From NCBI GenBank assembly GCA_950295325.1, contig OX485805.1, forward strand, positions 42,432,758 through 42,496,757: a DNA stretch of 64,000 nt, in the 5' to 3' direction. Made by a program: the position numbers and the translations under genes. Source of the stretch: Polytrichum commune. Its lineage: Eukaryota > Streptophyta > Polytrichopsida > Polytrichales > Polytrichaceae. Positions 24,372-38,000 of the stretch are shown piece after piece. The notes below the pieces were generated by a model. That model worked only from the letters and a program-made list of their open reading frames with translations. It was not told where the DNA came from and made no database searches. Numbering within the stretch: position 1 is the stretch's first letter; each line of letters begins with the position of its first letter.

Positions 24372-24560
24372 CCCCAAAGTCGGGACTGAATTTTGATTCC
24401 AATTTCTGGGAATATTATGTTAAAAATTCATCATTCCAGAGTCACCAATGTCGGCCACGCACAGGAGCGAAAGTTACGCAAATTTTATCACATGTATAAC
24501 TGCAGCTGCTTGTCTGCATGAACATTGTATGAGAGTGTATTCAGATTGCAATGTATTCAG
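24372..24560 (+). repeat. Unclassified ~300 bp repeat, copy 4 (partial)
   Basis: CAAAGTCGGGACTGAATTTT, CCAGAGTCACCAATGTCGGC and TTACGCAAATTTTATCACAT. It also shares GAACATTGTATGAGAGTGT with copy 1. Confidence 0.7.
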
Positions 24561-24599
24561 TATTCAGATTTGAATATTTGCTGCATTTAACTAACATTC

Positions 24600-26939
24600 A
24601 AGATATGAACATTAGAAAGTCTGAACTTTGACGTCTGATATCATGTAACGTGCAGGCCGAGTTTTGTGGATGAGACATCGTTTGATGGAACTCTGTGAAG
24701 AGATCTCTTCATTTGAACAACACAAAGTTTTGAATCTCGAGGGATTACTCTGTTCAAGCAGTTCGATGGAATGTGATGAATATTCAAGGTATCCTGGTGT
24801 AATTCGGTTATTTTTTTTTATGAACCCCTATATTTAATTGGTATAGGATTAGGTAAGGATCAGAAAACAAACACCTTAAATACACGTGTTTAAGAGAGAT
24901 TGAGCTATGTATTTAAATTTTATTAAATAAGATAGAAGCAACTAATTTCATTATCCCATCCTAAACCAATGTCTATACTTGCTTCCTATTTACCAATCTT
25001 TTCTTATCTTAAATCATCTCTCATGCCAATTTTGTGGGTGAGTCCGCAAAGTGACAGTTTTGACAATCAGATGTCACGCCATCACATACAATAGGTGTTA
25101 GGTTGGATATTGTTATTAACGGCCTTTGCACTAGATGAAGTTGCTAATTCCAGATATTAAAAATGAACATGTTGTCGACACTATTCATTCCACTACTATT
25201 GTCCAGCTAGTTTGTCAATCATGAAGTAGTGGTTGAAGGTTTAGACTAGAATGGTACAAGTATTTAAGTATCTCGGAATTCAATGAAAATCTCTTGGTTT
25301 TTGTGTTTAGCTTGGCAGAGGTTGCTTTTACCTTGATTAAAGCATATCCTTTGAGGAGGAATTAAAATGTCTTCAATGCCTCAATGTCTTAATCATTCCT
25401 CAAAGGACATGTTTTCAATGCAAAGCGTTTAAGGCCACAAAAATCATTTTTCTAATATTAAACAATCTAGTATTATCATTTATTTGTATTCGCTATTATT
25501 TATATTGACATTGGTTTTTTCTCATCGTATTTCTCATCATTTTTTTCATTCAGGTAATATTTTTTTTTAACCATCTTAATTTCATTCCTAAATAGATCTA
25601 TGGTTTGATATGTATGATTTTCATTTTAAATATATGTTGCATCTTATATTCATATAAATATATTAAGATCTAACATTTTGATCAATTATTGTATCACTAT
25701 AGGTTTGAGATCTATCTAATTGATTATTTATTACATGATTATGCTATATAGATGTTATATTGAAGTTCTTAATAATTTATTATATGACTAGGCAATAAAA
25801 ATATAATATTTAAGCCTTTAATCATTTATTATATAACTAAACTACATAAATGCTAGATCTACATATATAATTATTTATTACATCTTTATCCGATATAAAT
25901 ATAGAATCTAGCTTTTTAATCACTTGATACATAACTAATGTTTCATTCTCACCCAACTTTACCAAATAACTACAATATTTCTTTAAAACCGAATTAAACT
26001 CTCTCGGTTATAGTAGAGGCATCCATATTGAAGTTCATTGAGGCTATATAATAAAGCATAAGGCACCTATGGTTTAGTATGGGACACCTAAGATTTAACA
26101 TGAGGACCCTATGCTTTAGCACATGGAGCCTACTCCTTAGCTTACATGACTTTTGGTTACTTATGCCCCCTCCCGACCTAACTTTATCAAATAACCTAGG
26201 TAAAGCTCTCTCGGTCATAGGGGAGGCATTCGGCTATTCCAATGAACCTACAAGAAATTGCTCCGGAGAATTTTTTAATATATTTTAGTTAAGTAGTTTT
26301 CACACATGTTCATTGTTTAATGTACCACACAATGACATGTTGGTTAGTTTTTTCTCTCAGCCCTAAATGTCTTACTACTTATTTATCTTACCATTGGTTT
26401 TTGTTAATGGAGTTCTTTGTGCCTTCATAGCCAAGACTAAAAGCAACTAATTACAAGGGCCGGAGACGACATTTTTAAAGGTCTTACATTCTTGCCACAT
26501 GTCTAGGTACCGATAAGAGGGTGAGTGCTTGAGACTTCAAACCTCCATTTTTAAATCATGACACATCGTTTGCCAACTATGCTCGGGACTTGATAGGTAT
26601 CGATGGTATAAAGGCTTTATTTTGAAAACTAACTTTTTGGCTTAGCTAAAGTCAAGTAAGAGTGGGACGTAAACTTCATATATGTTAGATCTATGTCTAT
26701 AAAACAAACGTCTCATATGTATAGATCTATGTTACTAAGATTTTAACTTACATACACAACAAATTGTACATTTTTAGAATCTCATGCATTGTTTGGGCCT
26801 TGAAGAAATATATATTAAATAAATTTAACACTAGAGAGTGCTCCCATTATTTGTATGTGCACATGTTTATTAATTTTCAATAATACCTTGAGTTCATTGC
26901 GTGCAGCCATGAGAGGGGGCTCGATCACATGCAGAAGAT
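24600..26939. other. AT-rich intergenic DNA with two small repeats
   Basis: No gene is recognised. A ~90 bp direct repeat occurs at 25952-26045 and 26165-26258 (core CTCTCTCGGTTATAG / CTCTCTCGGTCATAG followed by GGAGGCAT-type sequence). Between the copies lie about four degenerate 21-23 bp units of the form CCTA-GCTTTAGCACATGGA at 26061-26150. Confidence 0.5.
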
Positions 26940-28975
26940 TATGTTATAAGTTTGGATGAACAAAACGATCAATTATTTGATCACATTCAAGGAACCCAAG
27001 GGACAATTTAACCATTTATTGATAGTGGAGAGGAGTCTAATTTTGATCCACGTAGTGAGGATTGTTTTACTAATTTTGAACAACTTCCCAAGCCAATCCC
27101 TCAATTTAACGTCTTAATAAGGGAAAATATCAATCATGATATGGGTGGAATCAAGGCATGTGCTTTGGCGTCTCCCGAAATGTTGGTTACTCGAGGTCGC
27201 TGTCTTGGTGGTCTAAGGGCCCGTGGAGTAGGAAATTCAAGCGGTATCCAAATTCATAATATTGATGGATTACCCCCTGGTTCCCATGCATTTAGGGCTC
27301 AAGCGGCTCACACTCTTGCATTAGGAGGGCATGTTTTTGGTGTTACCCCACTTCACAACACTCCTCGGAAACAAGGGGATATTCATTAAGGTGTTGATGT
27401 GAGTACTATGAATGGTACATATTTTGAACACACATGTACAAAACTTAGGAAAAATCGAAATTGGATGGATGAAGATCTAAATGCAGCCATGCTTGCAGTT
27501 GATGATACAGCTCCTATAAAAACCATGGCTAGGCTTTATGGAATTCCCACATCTTTACATGACCATGTTACTGGGAAAACTATAGGTAGAAAATGTGGCA
27601 AATCAAGGGTGCTATCATTTGGAGAAGAGAATGAACTTGTAAAGTGGATTCTTAAAATGCAAACATTAGGTCATCCAATTAATTTGAGTTAATGCCGATT
27701 GAAGGTGGTTGAGATCACCCAAGACCGGGATACACCTTTTACAAAGGGCATTCCCGGTTCATGGTGGGTAAAATGGTTTAAAATAAGGAATCCAACCTTG
27801 ACACTTAGAGTGGCGCAAGGATTGGAGCAATGCAAGGCGAAGGGTTTATGCCTTAAGAATGTTGCATCTTCATATGATAATTTATTGGATATGTACATAA
27901 GGCACAAATATCCGGACAGTCACATTTGAAACTGTGATGAGTCCAAGGCCCAAGCAGGGAGGAATGGCGGGAGACGTATTTTGGCCAAATGAGAGATACG
28001 AAGTGTCTATACTATCACTCCGGATGAGAGAGAATGGTTGTCTGTATTGTCGTACATCAATGACTCCGGTTCTAGCATTCCTAATTTTTAAATATTTAAG
28101 GATAGGTCATTTAGGCGGAACTTCATAATTAGGTGTGAAGAGGGAGCTTGTATGGCCATGCAAAAAAAAACGTAGATGACGGGAACATTGTTCAACAAGT
28201 GGATTAACCAATTCTTACATCACATTGGTCAAATGTATGGCATTTCTAATGAGAATCGGCATCTACTGATAATGGATGAGCACAACTCCCATGTTACCAT
28301 AGATATTGCGCACACGGCCCGAAAAGTAGGTCTAGATCTCCTTACCATTCCCATCCACACATCTCATGTCACCCAGCCTTTAGATGATAGTATTTTCAAA
28401 CCGTTCAAAACGGCTTCAGAAATATTGGGATTTTTAGACCCTTAGACATAAGGATAAGGGTGTTGCGAAGGAAAACCTAGTGCAATGGGTTTCGTTAGCC
28501 TTGAAGAAAGTTATAACCCTAACAAACATTCAAAAAGAGTTTATTGCGACATGTATTTGGCCTTTAAATCGGACAACCCTGAATGACAAAGTGGGACCCA
28601 ACGAAGTGTTTGTTAATGCTCCAGATGTGGTTAATGAAAAAAAGGTAGGTGATGAGCATGTGGAGGACGTTATTGGAGAAAGGATACCACAAATTCAAAG
28701 AGGTGGAACTCAATACATGGTGGCATTGAGAGATGATGAGGGGGATACAATGCAGGGTGTGTATGATGGGATGGAAATGGAGGAGTAAGATACCAACGGG
28801 GTATGTAGCGTTTCACAAGAGTTGGATGGAGTTGACCCGAATGCAGCGTTAAAGTTGATATCAATTCTAGTCCTTTTACAAATAGTGTCAATTCCTCGAC
28901 GGAATCGTAGCACACCGTTTATAGATTATTCAAAATCTATAATTATGACTAGTGATGAATATATTGCCGCTTTAG
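26940..28975 (+). pseudogene. Decayed pogo/Tigger-like (Tc1/mariner group) transposase
   Basis: Conceptual protein in order. First, a low-complexity N-terminal part. Then a psq-type helix-turn-helix (27460-27580, TAPIKTMARLYGIP) and a CENPB-type DNA-binding helix-turn-helix (27640-27790, GSWWVKWFKIRNPTLTLR). Last, a DDE_1 catalytic domain with its three acidic sites visible: NCDES (27930), LIMDEHNSHVT (28270) and HVTQPLDDSIFKPF (28366-28400). Catalysis would be cut-and-paste transposition. From 27399 to 28445 one frame is kept but interrupted by several in-frame stops (27690, 27927 and at least three more), and the frame shifts after 28445. The C-terminal segment continues at 28480-28788 and into a K/R-rich tail near 28980. 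The copy is inactive. Terminal repeats were not found, so the element's limits are uncertain. Confidence 0.85.
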
Positions 28976-29009
28976 AATAAAAGAAAAAAAGACGTGAAGA
29001 GGTATCAAG

Positions 29010-29026
29010 AGGGGGAAAAAAAAAAA

Positions 29027-29075
<49 letters not shown>
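29010..29075. repeat. Poly-A plus (CA)n microsatellite
   Basis: A run of roughly 26-28 A followed by about 16 CA units, inside the charged C-terminal tail region of the decayed transposase. Confidence 0.95.
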
Positions 29076-29078
<3 letters not shown>

Positions 29079-29633
29079 GAAAAGAAAATGAGGGCCGAAG
29101 AACGTGTAGAAGAACATGGAGTAATGTGGCCAACTAAACAATGCATTAAAATTGGGGTAAAATTGCATGACGCAATAAGGGCTAAGAAACCTCTTTTTAG
29201 GGGGGCATACCAAGCCTATGTTGTGGTACAATGCATCTATTGTTTAAATTAAATCAAAAGTTTTGCATGTGGAGAAGGACTATGAACAAAAAAAACACCT
29301 AGTGAAGAATTATGTCCATTGTAAGAGCCAGTTTGGGTGCATTATCCCAGAGCCCCTCGTAGAGAGTGGCTAGCAACGGCGTCATCATTTCTAAATTGAA
29401 CTACAAGAGAAGGTATGCTAGATTAGTTTGTATATTTTTTATAATTTCATTTTAAACAATTAGAATTAAAAAAATGGCTATTGGAAATAACCATTTAAGA
29501 TCCATCTACCTTAATGAAAGTCTAAACCCATTCTAAATTTTTAAAAGTAGTTGCAATTACCATTGATAATAACTTAACCGTATTTTGTACTAATGGTAAC
29601 CAATGCAGAGCCCAACTTTTTCCTTTAAATTTG

Positions 29634-29770
29634 CACCCATACCCAGACCATGCCCATCAGCAACAACCTACGCCCACTCATGGCCACCCATGTCCACCCA
29701 TAGCATAGCACGTGCGCAGCCATGCCCACCCATAGCATAACATGTACGCACCCATGCCCACCCATGTTAT
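29634..29770. repeat. Degenerate minisatellite with CATGCCCACCCATG core
   Basis: Irregular repeats of CCCACCCATAGCATA-type units about 34 bp long. The same core recurs in the array at 30217-30357. Confidence 0.75.
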
Positions 29771-30216
29771 TCAAATCGTGCCCATGTATTCAAGAATTGT
29801 ATAATGTGCATTACCTACCTACACCAAGTCTTAGTTGGATCAGACAAATAAAAAGTCATTCACTATCGTTGGCTTCAGCCGGAACGCTTCTTGGTTAGCG
29901 TATTCCTTGCATTTTTTTCCTTTCGCTTCCTACCACTTTACAACATCCCCTCTTTCTTGAGTTTTGGAATCCTCTTGGCAGGAATGGGTTTAAGGTAGGG
30001 TGGGAAAAGCAAAAGCACAAGAAAGTGACAAAAAAAATACTGAGGATTCTTGGGAGCCCAAGGACACAATCAAGAAGAAGGAGGAGGAGGAGAACAAAAA
30101 GAAGACACATTGAATGATGAACTCACCTTACTAGGTGAAGGTGATTCGATGCTCTTATCCTTGAAAGCATTGAATAAAAGTTCATTCTATGATCCCTTCC
30201 AATATGCTTTGCTTTA

Positions 30217-30357
30217 GCTCATGCTCACTCATGAACAATAATATCAAACTCATGCTCACCCATGAATAATAATATCGCAACCATGCCCACCCATGAACAA
30301 ATAATATCGCACTTATGCACACCCATGAACAATAATATCGCATCCATGTCCACCCAA
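30217..30357. repeat. ~31-33 bp minisatellite, just over four copies
   Basis: Units of the form CATGCCCACCCATGAACAAT followed by AATATCGCA, at about 30220, 30251, 30283, 30315 and a partial one at 30345. It shares its core with 29634-29770, so both arrays probably come from one source. Confidence 0.85.
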
Positions 30358-30359
30358 AA

Positions 30360-32073
30360 CCCATGGGCATGGATGGCATGGACATGGATATGGACACCCA
30401 ATGTAGGGCTATGAACCAATGGTGAAAACGTAGGTTGGTACCCAAGGCCAAGGTTGTTGCCAAGGAGTTAGGCCCACAAAGCCCCGAGGGTTGGTTCATG
30501 ATACGAAGGAGGTTGTAATATGTCATGTAGGTATAGTGGTTAAAGTGTAGGGCCCAGTTGGTAGACTTGGTAGGTCGGGATTTTGGCACGCATCCACTAG
30601 GCTTGGCTCATGATTAAACTCAAGTTGGTTTAAAGCCTTGCATGGTGGGGCTTAATGAGACTATAAGCTCGGTACCCGGTATAAGGTAGGCCTAGTATGT
30701 ATTTAAGCTTAGTAAAGGTTGAGATTATATAATAAATGAGCTGGTCCTCGGGTTCCTCGCTCACATTACTCGACTGGCCTAGCTAGTGGAATTAGGAAAC
30801 TACTAATTCTGACTTTGGCAATTCATAAAACATTATACTTCCCCTGAAAATATTTTTTATTTCTTTGAGGCTATTTTGGGTTGAAATGCTAATATGATCC
30901 ACTATTTTTTTCCCCCATAACATGGCCACATGTACCCGCAATGGCTTAAAGTGTTGGTTTAAGCACCCTCTACCTTACCCCACACTCAATATCAAATACA
31001 AGTGGGAGGACCTATGTATTTAGTTCAGGAATCACCAAACATGCACTTCCCTTGATCATAACTAGATCATGGGAGATCTGAATTTTGATCCGACTATTGT
31101 TGATGCTTCATTGTAAATTTGCTAATACAACACAAAACTTTTTGTGAGTCTAATCAGTAGAAATTGAAGAATAGGAAAAATGAACTTAGTAGCACTCACA
31201 TACCTCACTTCTCGTATTGATCTTGAGAAACTTAACCAGTGGGATAAAATACTTGCTTCGTTTGCTTCATTGAGTTAAAAACAATGTCGCCATCTAATTC
31301 AAAGATCTGGGGTATTGGGTGTTCCTCTGGATGACGCGGGTGTAACAGATCTTGGTTAACAGTTACTAGAGGTCAGCTTTCAGCTCTTCAATTTCATGAG
31401 TCAAAGCACGGGGAAGTCATTTAAAGGATGTTGCCATATATGCTTTGAAAGAATACAACCCTCTAGGGCAAGATTAGAAGAAAAAAATGGAACCAAATAA
31501 TGTATCCACAGGCTGCACATGTCCATAAAAGTAGGAGAAACTCATGAGCAAGACTAGGAATGTGAACTACACAAGATTTCTGTATAACTCAAAGGCCTAA
31601 GTCAAATTTTAGCCATAGAAATTTACACATATCTCCAACATCAAAAATAAATCTGACCTTTCCCTCGTGTTTGCGATCACTCTAGACTCTTCTTACTTGA
31701 TGCATTTAAAGGATAGCACATAGTACATCCTAGTTCTCCAAGACATGGTGTGTGTCCAGACTGTCCACCCTAGTCCACCCTCCAGGGCAAACTGCAGTCT
31801 ATCTCCAAGGTTCTCTAGGTTGTCTCTCGTTGCAGTCTAAATCAGCCGTGCGGATATTGGAAAAGGTACAATTCACAAAGTGAAATCATGAAATTAGTTT
31901 CTGCTTGGAAACCATGTTCACCAGGCTCCCCTGAAAGAACTCCAGATCTTCTCAGGTTCTAAACAGGAGGGGAAGCTGTGTCAAGCATCTAGATTGTACA
32001 TGCACCTCTTCAGAATCCCATTAATGCTCCAATAGGATGCAGGTCAAGGAAAAACTTGAGGTGTGAGCTTGGA
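30360..32073. other. Intergenic and 3' flank of SF3B2
   Basis: No other gene is recognised. The right ~300-400 bp is likely 3' UTR of SF3B2, but no poly-A signal could be placed with confidence. Confidence 0.4.
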
Positions 32074-35000
32074 CTAAAACTTGAAATCCTTCTGCTTCTT
32101 TGCCTTGCCGTCCTTCTCTTGAGCTTTACGCTTCCTCTTCTTCTCCACCTGCAGAATTGGACATAAGCAAGTTCCATATGCTCAGATACACAAATTAACA
32201 GTAATTTCAAGACAAGTGTACAGCAGAACACGTGAATCATCAGATAAAAACAACAAACTGAAAAGCCTGGAAAGCACATCACAAGCAGCAGGTAACAAAA
32301 CAGACTGTCAGCAAAAAAATAACAAACCTCAGCAACCATCTCGCTGAAATCCTCCCTTTGGGTTTGCAAAGTAGCTTCATGACTAGCTTCCTCGTATCTG
32401 CACAAGTTACAAGGGGTGTATAAGACATCACATAACTAACCTGATGCAAGAACATGCAAGAACATGACTTCGGCCTAACAAGGAGAATTAGGCACCAGAG
32501 AGGAACACTCCTGACAAGGAATTTCTGGTCACAATCATGAAGCATTTGCTCATGAGAAGTGTGCTAATATATGCAAGTCCCCTGAAAGCAAACGCATCCA
32601 TACATCATCATGTTTATATACTTACTTGGCAGCAAGTGCAACATCATCAAGGCCTTCCAGCTCCTCAGGACGGAGAGTGATGTCCACTTTGTCTGTCCTC
32701 TGGCTTTTGAGTAGATCAACAGTCTGAAGAATCCAACAGTGATTCCACTGTTAGTCGTTACAGTTTTCGCAGATAACTCTAGCATTTCGCAGCTCTGACA
32801 AAAAAAAATTACTTACAATAAGCTAAATATGCGGTCTTACCTTTTTGGCAGCTGCCTTATCACCAGACGGAAGTACATACCTGCACATAAAGCAACAATT
32901 CTATGTCAGGGCTGCAACAAAAACTCTGCCATATCCTGTGAGGTCTATTCTTGAGCACTTCGTTTGATTTGACAGTGTGACTACCAAAAGTACATTCATA
33001 CTACTGTACTGGATTTCTTGTCGTTGCAACAAAGAGATTCCAATGAGCGAAGACAGAGGCATACGTGTGACTAGAGCCCAGTAGAGTTCCTGGTTGAGCT
33101 CGTTCCTCCTTCTCCTCAAGAACCTGCAACAGAAGCCACCCCTCATATGTAAGCAACTGACCATAAAAGTGTGCAAACACACCAGTACATGCTTTGGCCT
33201 CTTGTTTGAACTTCCTCAGATAATTAGAAGTAAAACATGACTAATCAATTCATACTAAGGTAATCATTTACATAGGATACTTTGCATCCTCTTAGTAGTA
33301 CAGTGAGGCACATTTGCAAGATGCCAAACCATCCTATGAGTTTTACCTGGTATAATGCCTTTTCAGGCTCTTTCCTCTGTGCCTTTCGTAAGTCAATAAC
33401 ATCTGGAGTCTCCACACCAGTCGGTGTCCTGTTCAAAAATTTGGGTGATGAGGAATTTTAGACACATACATCATGAACCATAACCAGGTGAAACTGCGAG
33501 GAATAACAGCCATTCAATATACCTTACTGACTTGCGTCTGGACATTGCACTTGAAACTACATAGTCAACTCAATATAATTTGCACCTCAACAAGATCCAC
33601 AAGAGCAAATGCAAATACCACACAACCTCGACCTACATTGCCACCAACTCACAACAATTCACGATTATACTTTAGGGAACACGCATGTGAAGGGAAGAAA
33701 AGCCTACGTTGAAAGAGAGTCAACTGAAGAAACACCATCTTCCATCTCATCTTCACCAAGTTCAGCCTCTTCCTCTTCCTCTTCCTCTTCCTCCTCATCT
33801 TCTTCCTCCTCCAAGTCACCCCAGTGCTTTGTCCTATCTACTGGTTCCTCCTGGTGGGACACAACATGAAAGAATACATATTAAGCAACAAATTTCAACC
33901 TATAAGAACATAACCAGTTCAAACATGATGTGACATGCTTTGAACAGTTATGACCGTCAACACATCAAATATTGTCAACTACAAATTATATCATCGACCT
34001 GTATTGTGTCATGCACAACTTCAACCAAAACTGACATGTACATGTATAATTCTATTTAACTTGCACATCAGCATATTAACCTTTACACACATAAGAAGCT
34101 ACTACTAAAACTATGTAGCTTCAGTTATAGCAAAGAATTACATACCTCATATGTATCAGGTTCTGAATGTTGCACACCAAACACGTCTCCATACAATGGG
34201 CGTCCATACTGCAGCCCCACAACAGTAGCAACTCATTAACAAAGGTTCAATCTTCAGACATTGCATGTGCAGGCCTGATTTCTGCATTATAAAACCTTGT
34301 CTGTACATGATTCATCAAATACATGACTAAATTGTTTGCACTCACACTACGCTCATTTGGTACATTCCCAACTATGCTCAAGCCCATAGATCGTGAATCA
34401 AACCACCATGAATACCTTCAAAGTTAGTAATACATTTAATAAATATTAAAATCCGATTTGAAGTAGTCGAAGACAAAATTCAATAATGACCTCTACTCCA
34501 TATCAAAACAATTAAGAGCATGCAAAATCCTTTGGAATATTGTGCACCTCATCAACAGGAGGCTTGCCCCAACCTCCAGCATGGTAGCCAAATGATGCAC
34601 CTTCTGGAATAGGTGCATTCAATCCAGGAATCTTCAGGTGCGGATAAGAAGGTGGAGGACCATATCTCTGCAACATAGTTTTTTTCACAAGCACAAGATC
34701 AAATATCCAATTGTGACAGTTGATATTCTGCAATATCTTGGCAGAGTTTTCACATAAACAGCACAGAAGAATATAAGTTTGGGAACAGTATATAGGAAGA
34801 GAAATAGTGAGCACTACACAATAAACTATTGTACTAACCTGCATGTTGATAAGCCAAGGAGGGGGAGCACCATCTGGCATGCCAAGCGCTTCCTTAAGTT
34901 CTTGTGATAACTGTCCAGGCTTCATTTCACGTAATTTGACCTGCAGTGATGATCAAAATAACCAGAAAAGCATGTAAATGGCTAACCAATTCCTTAGATG

Positions 35001-38000
35001 GGTTCTCTAATCAGACACTCAGAACCACATCCTGCCTATAATTGCATGATAACCTTAGTCCAGATCAAGCAGACAAAGAAGAAGCATGGCAACAGAAAAT
35101 CATTGCTGAGAACACTAGCACCACTTCCATTTTAAAAGCAATTCTAAGAGGTGAAATAGTTCATACCAGCACAACACTAAGCCCACACCAATCCAACTAT
35201 TGGAGACTGATGTCCTCCTCTATACTCATCGAGGATTAGTGAAAAATATTTGAGATAAAGTAAGACAGAGCTCTAGGCTTAGTGAGACTACATACATGAA
35301 TTTTAAAAAGCAGTTTTGATTACCTCAAATTCCTTCCCTTCATGGTAAAGGTCTCCATGATGAGTCAGTTTTGGTTTTGTTTGATACTTAAAAAACGCGT
35401 CATGGAGCACCTGGCACACACAATGGAATATGCATGAGTTTAATGAACAAAAAGGAAAATTCCAAATCATGGAAGGCATATCATGGGCAGCAAGAATGTA
35501 TGACCTGATAATAATAAGGTACATTACTACTTACAACTCGCAGCAAAGCCTCCCTCTGCTAAGAAAAGTGCAACAGCACAGCTGAAAAAACCCTCATTCA
35601 GAAATGCCATGTCTGAGAAGCCATAAGCGAACAGCCAGAGTTAGAAGTTACCTGGTAATCAATGTCCATCTTTCCCATCTTGGGCTGCATTTTTTCCCTC
35701 TGCTTTTGCTTCAGCTTCTTACTATCTTCCTTCTCAATGTAAGCCTGAGATGATAACAAGGAGCACATATTACAAAAGGGATTTGTACACAAGCACTCAT
35801 TCGCAAATATACAACCACATGTCCACAGTCCACTTCACTATGTCGAGACAAATATCAAATACTTACATTAACAGAAACATCCACAACCTAAGCAATCTGA
35901 CACTAAATAGGCCTAAAATCCTGGACATGCCCTTAACAGTGTACACACACATGCTGCATAAATAGAACATTCTTCAACAGCTACTGCTACTCCACCAAGT
36001 CTAAAGAGTCTAAAGATTCAATGACACAATTAACAAAACGTAAATAGATGCTGAAGTCCTACAAAGAAGACTGACCACTTCTTCAAATTCTACATACCTG
36101 TCTGATTTTCTCAATTCCAGTTGCGGCAATGAAGTCAGGAAGCTGAAATGGCTGCTTCTCTATACCACGCTTTCCCTGAAAGCACAAGTACCGTCAGAAC
36201 CAGAAGAATTCTATCTCTTTGATATCCTCCTTTAATTAGCAGTATTCCAATTCAGAGTTGACATTTTCTGCTACATTATATTATGTATATGCAAATTAGT
36301 GATGGCAAATAGGCAGCCTGACAGGATGCCTCACCAAACATCAATTTGTGCATCTGTTTCATGTTATCAGTCCCTATACATGGCAGATTGTGGGACTTGT
36401 ACACTGACTAGACAATTACTTAACTACTTCCTGCCATGCGTTTCTTTGCCATATATTTACTACACAAATGAACACCGAAGAGTAAAAGTTGTACGCCCGG
36501 AAAAGTTCTGCAGTATCAGGATCAAAACCTCCAGTCAGACAACATGGGAAGAAATAAGAAGAAAACACAAAGACATACACCTAAACTCAGACAACCTAAA
36601 TGTGGACACTGTCAATCCACAGCTGTCACTTAAGACACAAGCTATTCTATTGTCACAACATGTAACATCCATACCACACTCTACACCCCCAACCTATTGA
36701 ACTGACTGATCCCATGTGACTATCAACAAATCAAAACAGTTCTAGGATCTCCCCAAATCTCCCCCAACGCCCAACTTATAGACTGTTTAAACCAAAAGCC
36801 CATATCACCAATGTTTACAAGGTGTGGCCAACAGTAGACACTAATAGCACTCATAATAGGGGGGGGGGCTCTCCTCCGCAGCCACCCACATACCAGTGTT
36901 TCGTCCATATATCAGACTTGGCGATGCACGGCACCCTGCAGAAACCACATGTACCAAATAAGAGGCAATGCCAGCTCGCCGTCTGTAGACTCTTTACGTA
37001 CAACCACCCAGACGCAGGCTTTCGTTCTCTCTGGACATCTCCAATTAGTCCCAACCCACGAGGGATGTCAGTCACCCAGATTCATAAGTTTCAGGTGCAA
37101 TGTGATGTACCTGAAGGAACTTCCGCTTTTGACACCAATGTCTTGGGACTGGGACAGTGTTGCGGTAGCCTTTCAGAAACACTAGCAAGCGTGGATCAGC
37201 AGCGGTTGCATCCCAGACCTGTCCCAGCACATGTAGCTTATTAACAACAGAAGACACACTTGCATTTGTACACTCAGATGCACTAGTACATGATAAGAGT
37301 TTGACATCTAAGAGAAATAAGAAGAGGAAGTAGAGTAGAAAGGGTATAGAAAGTTTAGAATTCTACCTCAACCACATCAGGCTTCATACATTGTTGCTTG
37401 AGCTCTGCAATCTTCATCCTCCTTTGCAGCTACACATGCAAGCAACAACTGCACACCATCAGCTTTTTCTGCATCAGGAAAACCATAGTATACTGCAGAC
37501 TTAAGGGGCACCACACTGGAGAATGTTTAATACAAAAGCTCACCTTCTTCTTCTTGTTTGAGAGACCCTTCTCTTTGTCCTTATCATCTCCATCATCTGA
37601 ATCATCAGAATCATCACTTGTTTTCTTCTTTGGCTCATCAGCTTGGACTTCTTCAGTTTTTAAGTCGTCATCCTGATACCACAATCAACATAAAGAATAG
37701 TGACCATCCTGAGTTTCCTTACCCTGGATGCAACACAAATTTCTGAGTAAATTACATTCTGTCCTGTTCTGTTCTAACTCCCAATCAACTGGCTTGATAG
37801 ACAGAGTGTACACAGATCTCATCATCACTCTTTCAGGCATAGAAACCAAACTGCCTCTGCTGCAAGACTTTGTGCAAGGAGAGACAGGATGTCTTCACAA
37901 TTAATCCTCACAGAGCATAAAAAGGGTTGAAACAGCACCTTAGTAGCAATTGGAAACATGTCCTCTGCAGCTGTAAATTTGTCAAAAACCCTCATTAAAT

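Noticed and set aside
28926-29231. Minus-strand Val-Cys and Phe-rich frame
   Set aside because: Produced by the CA repeat and poly-A tract.
33709-33933. Leu/Pro and Ser-rich plus-strand frames
   Set aside because: Antisense shadow of the acidic exon of SF3B2.
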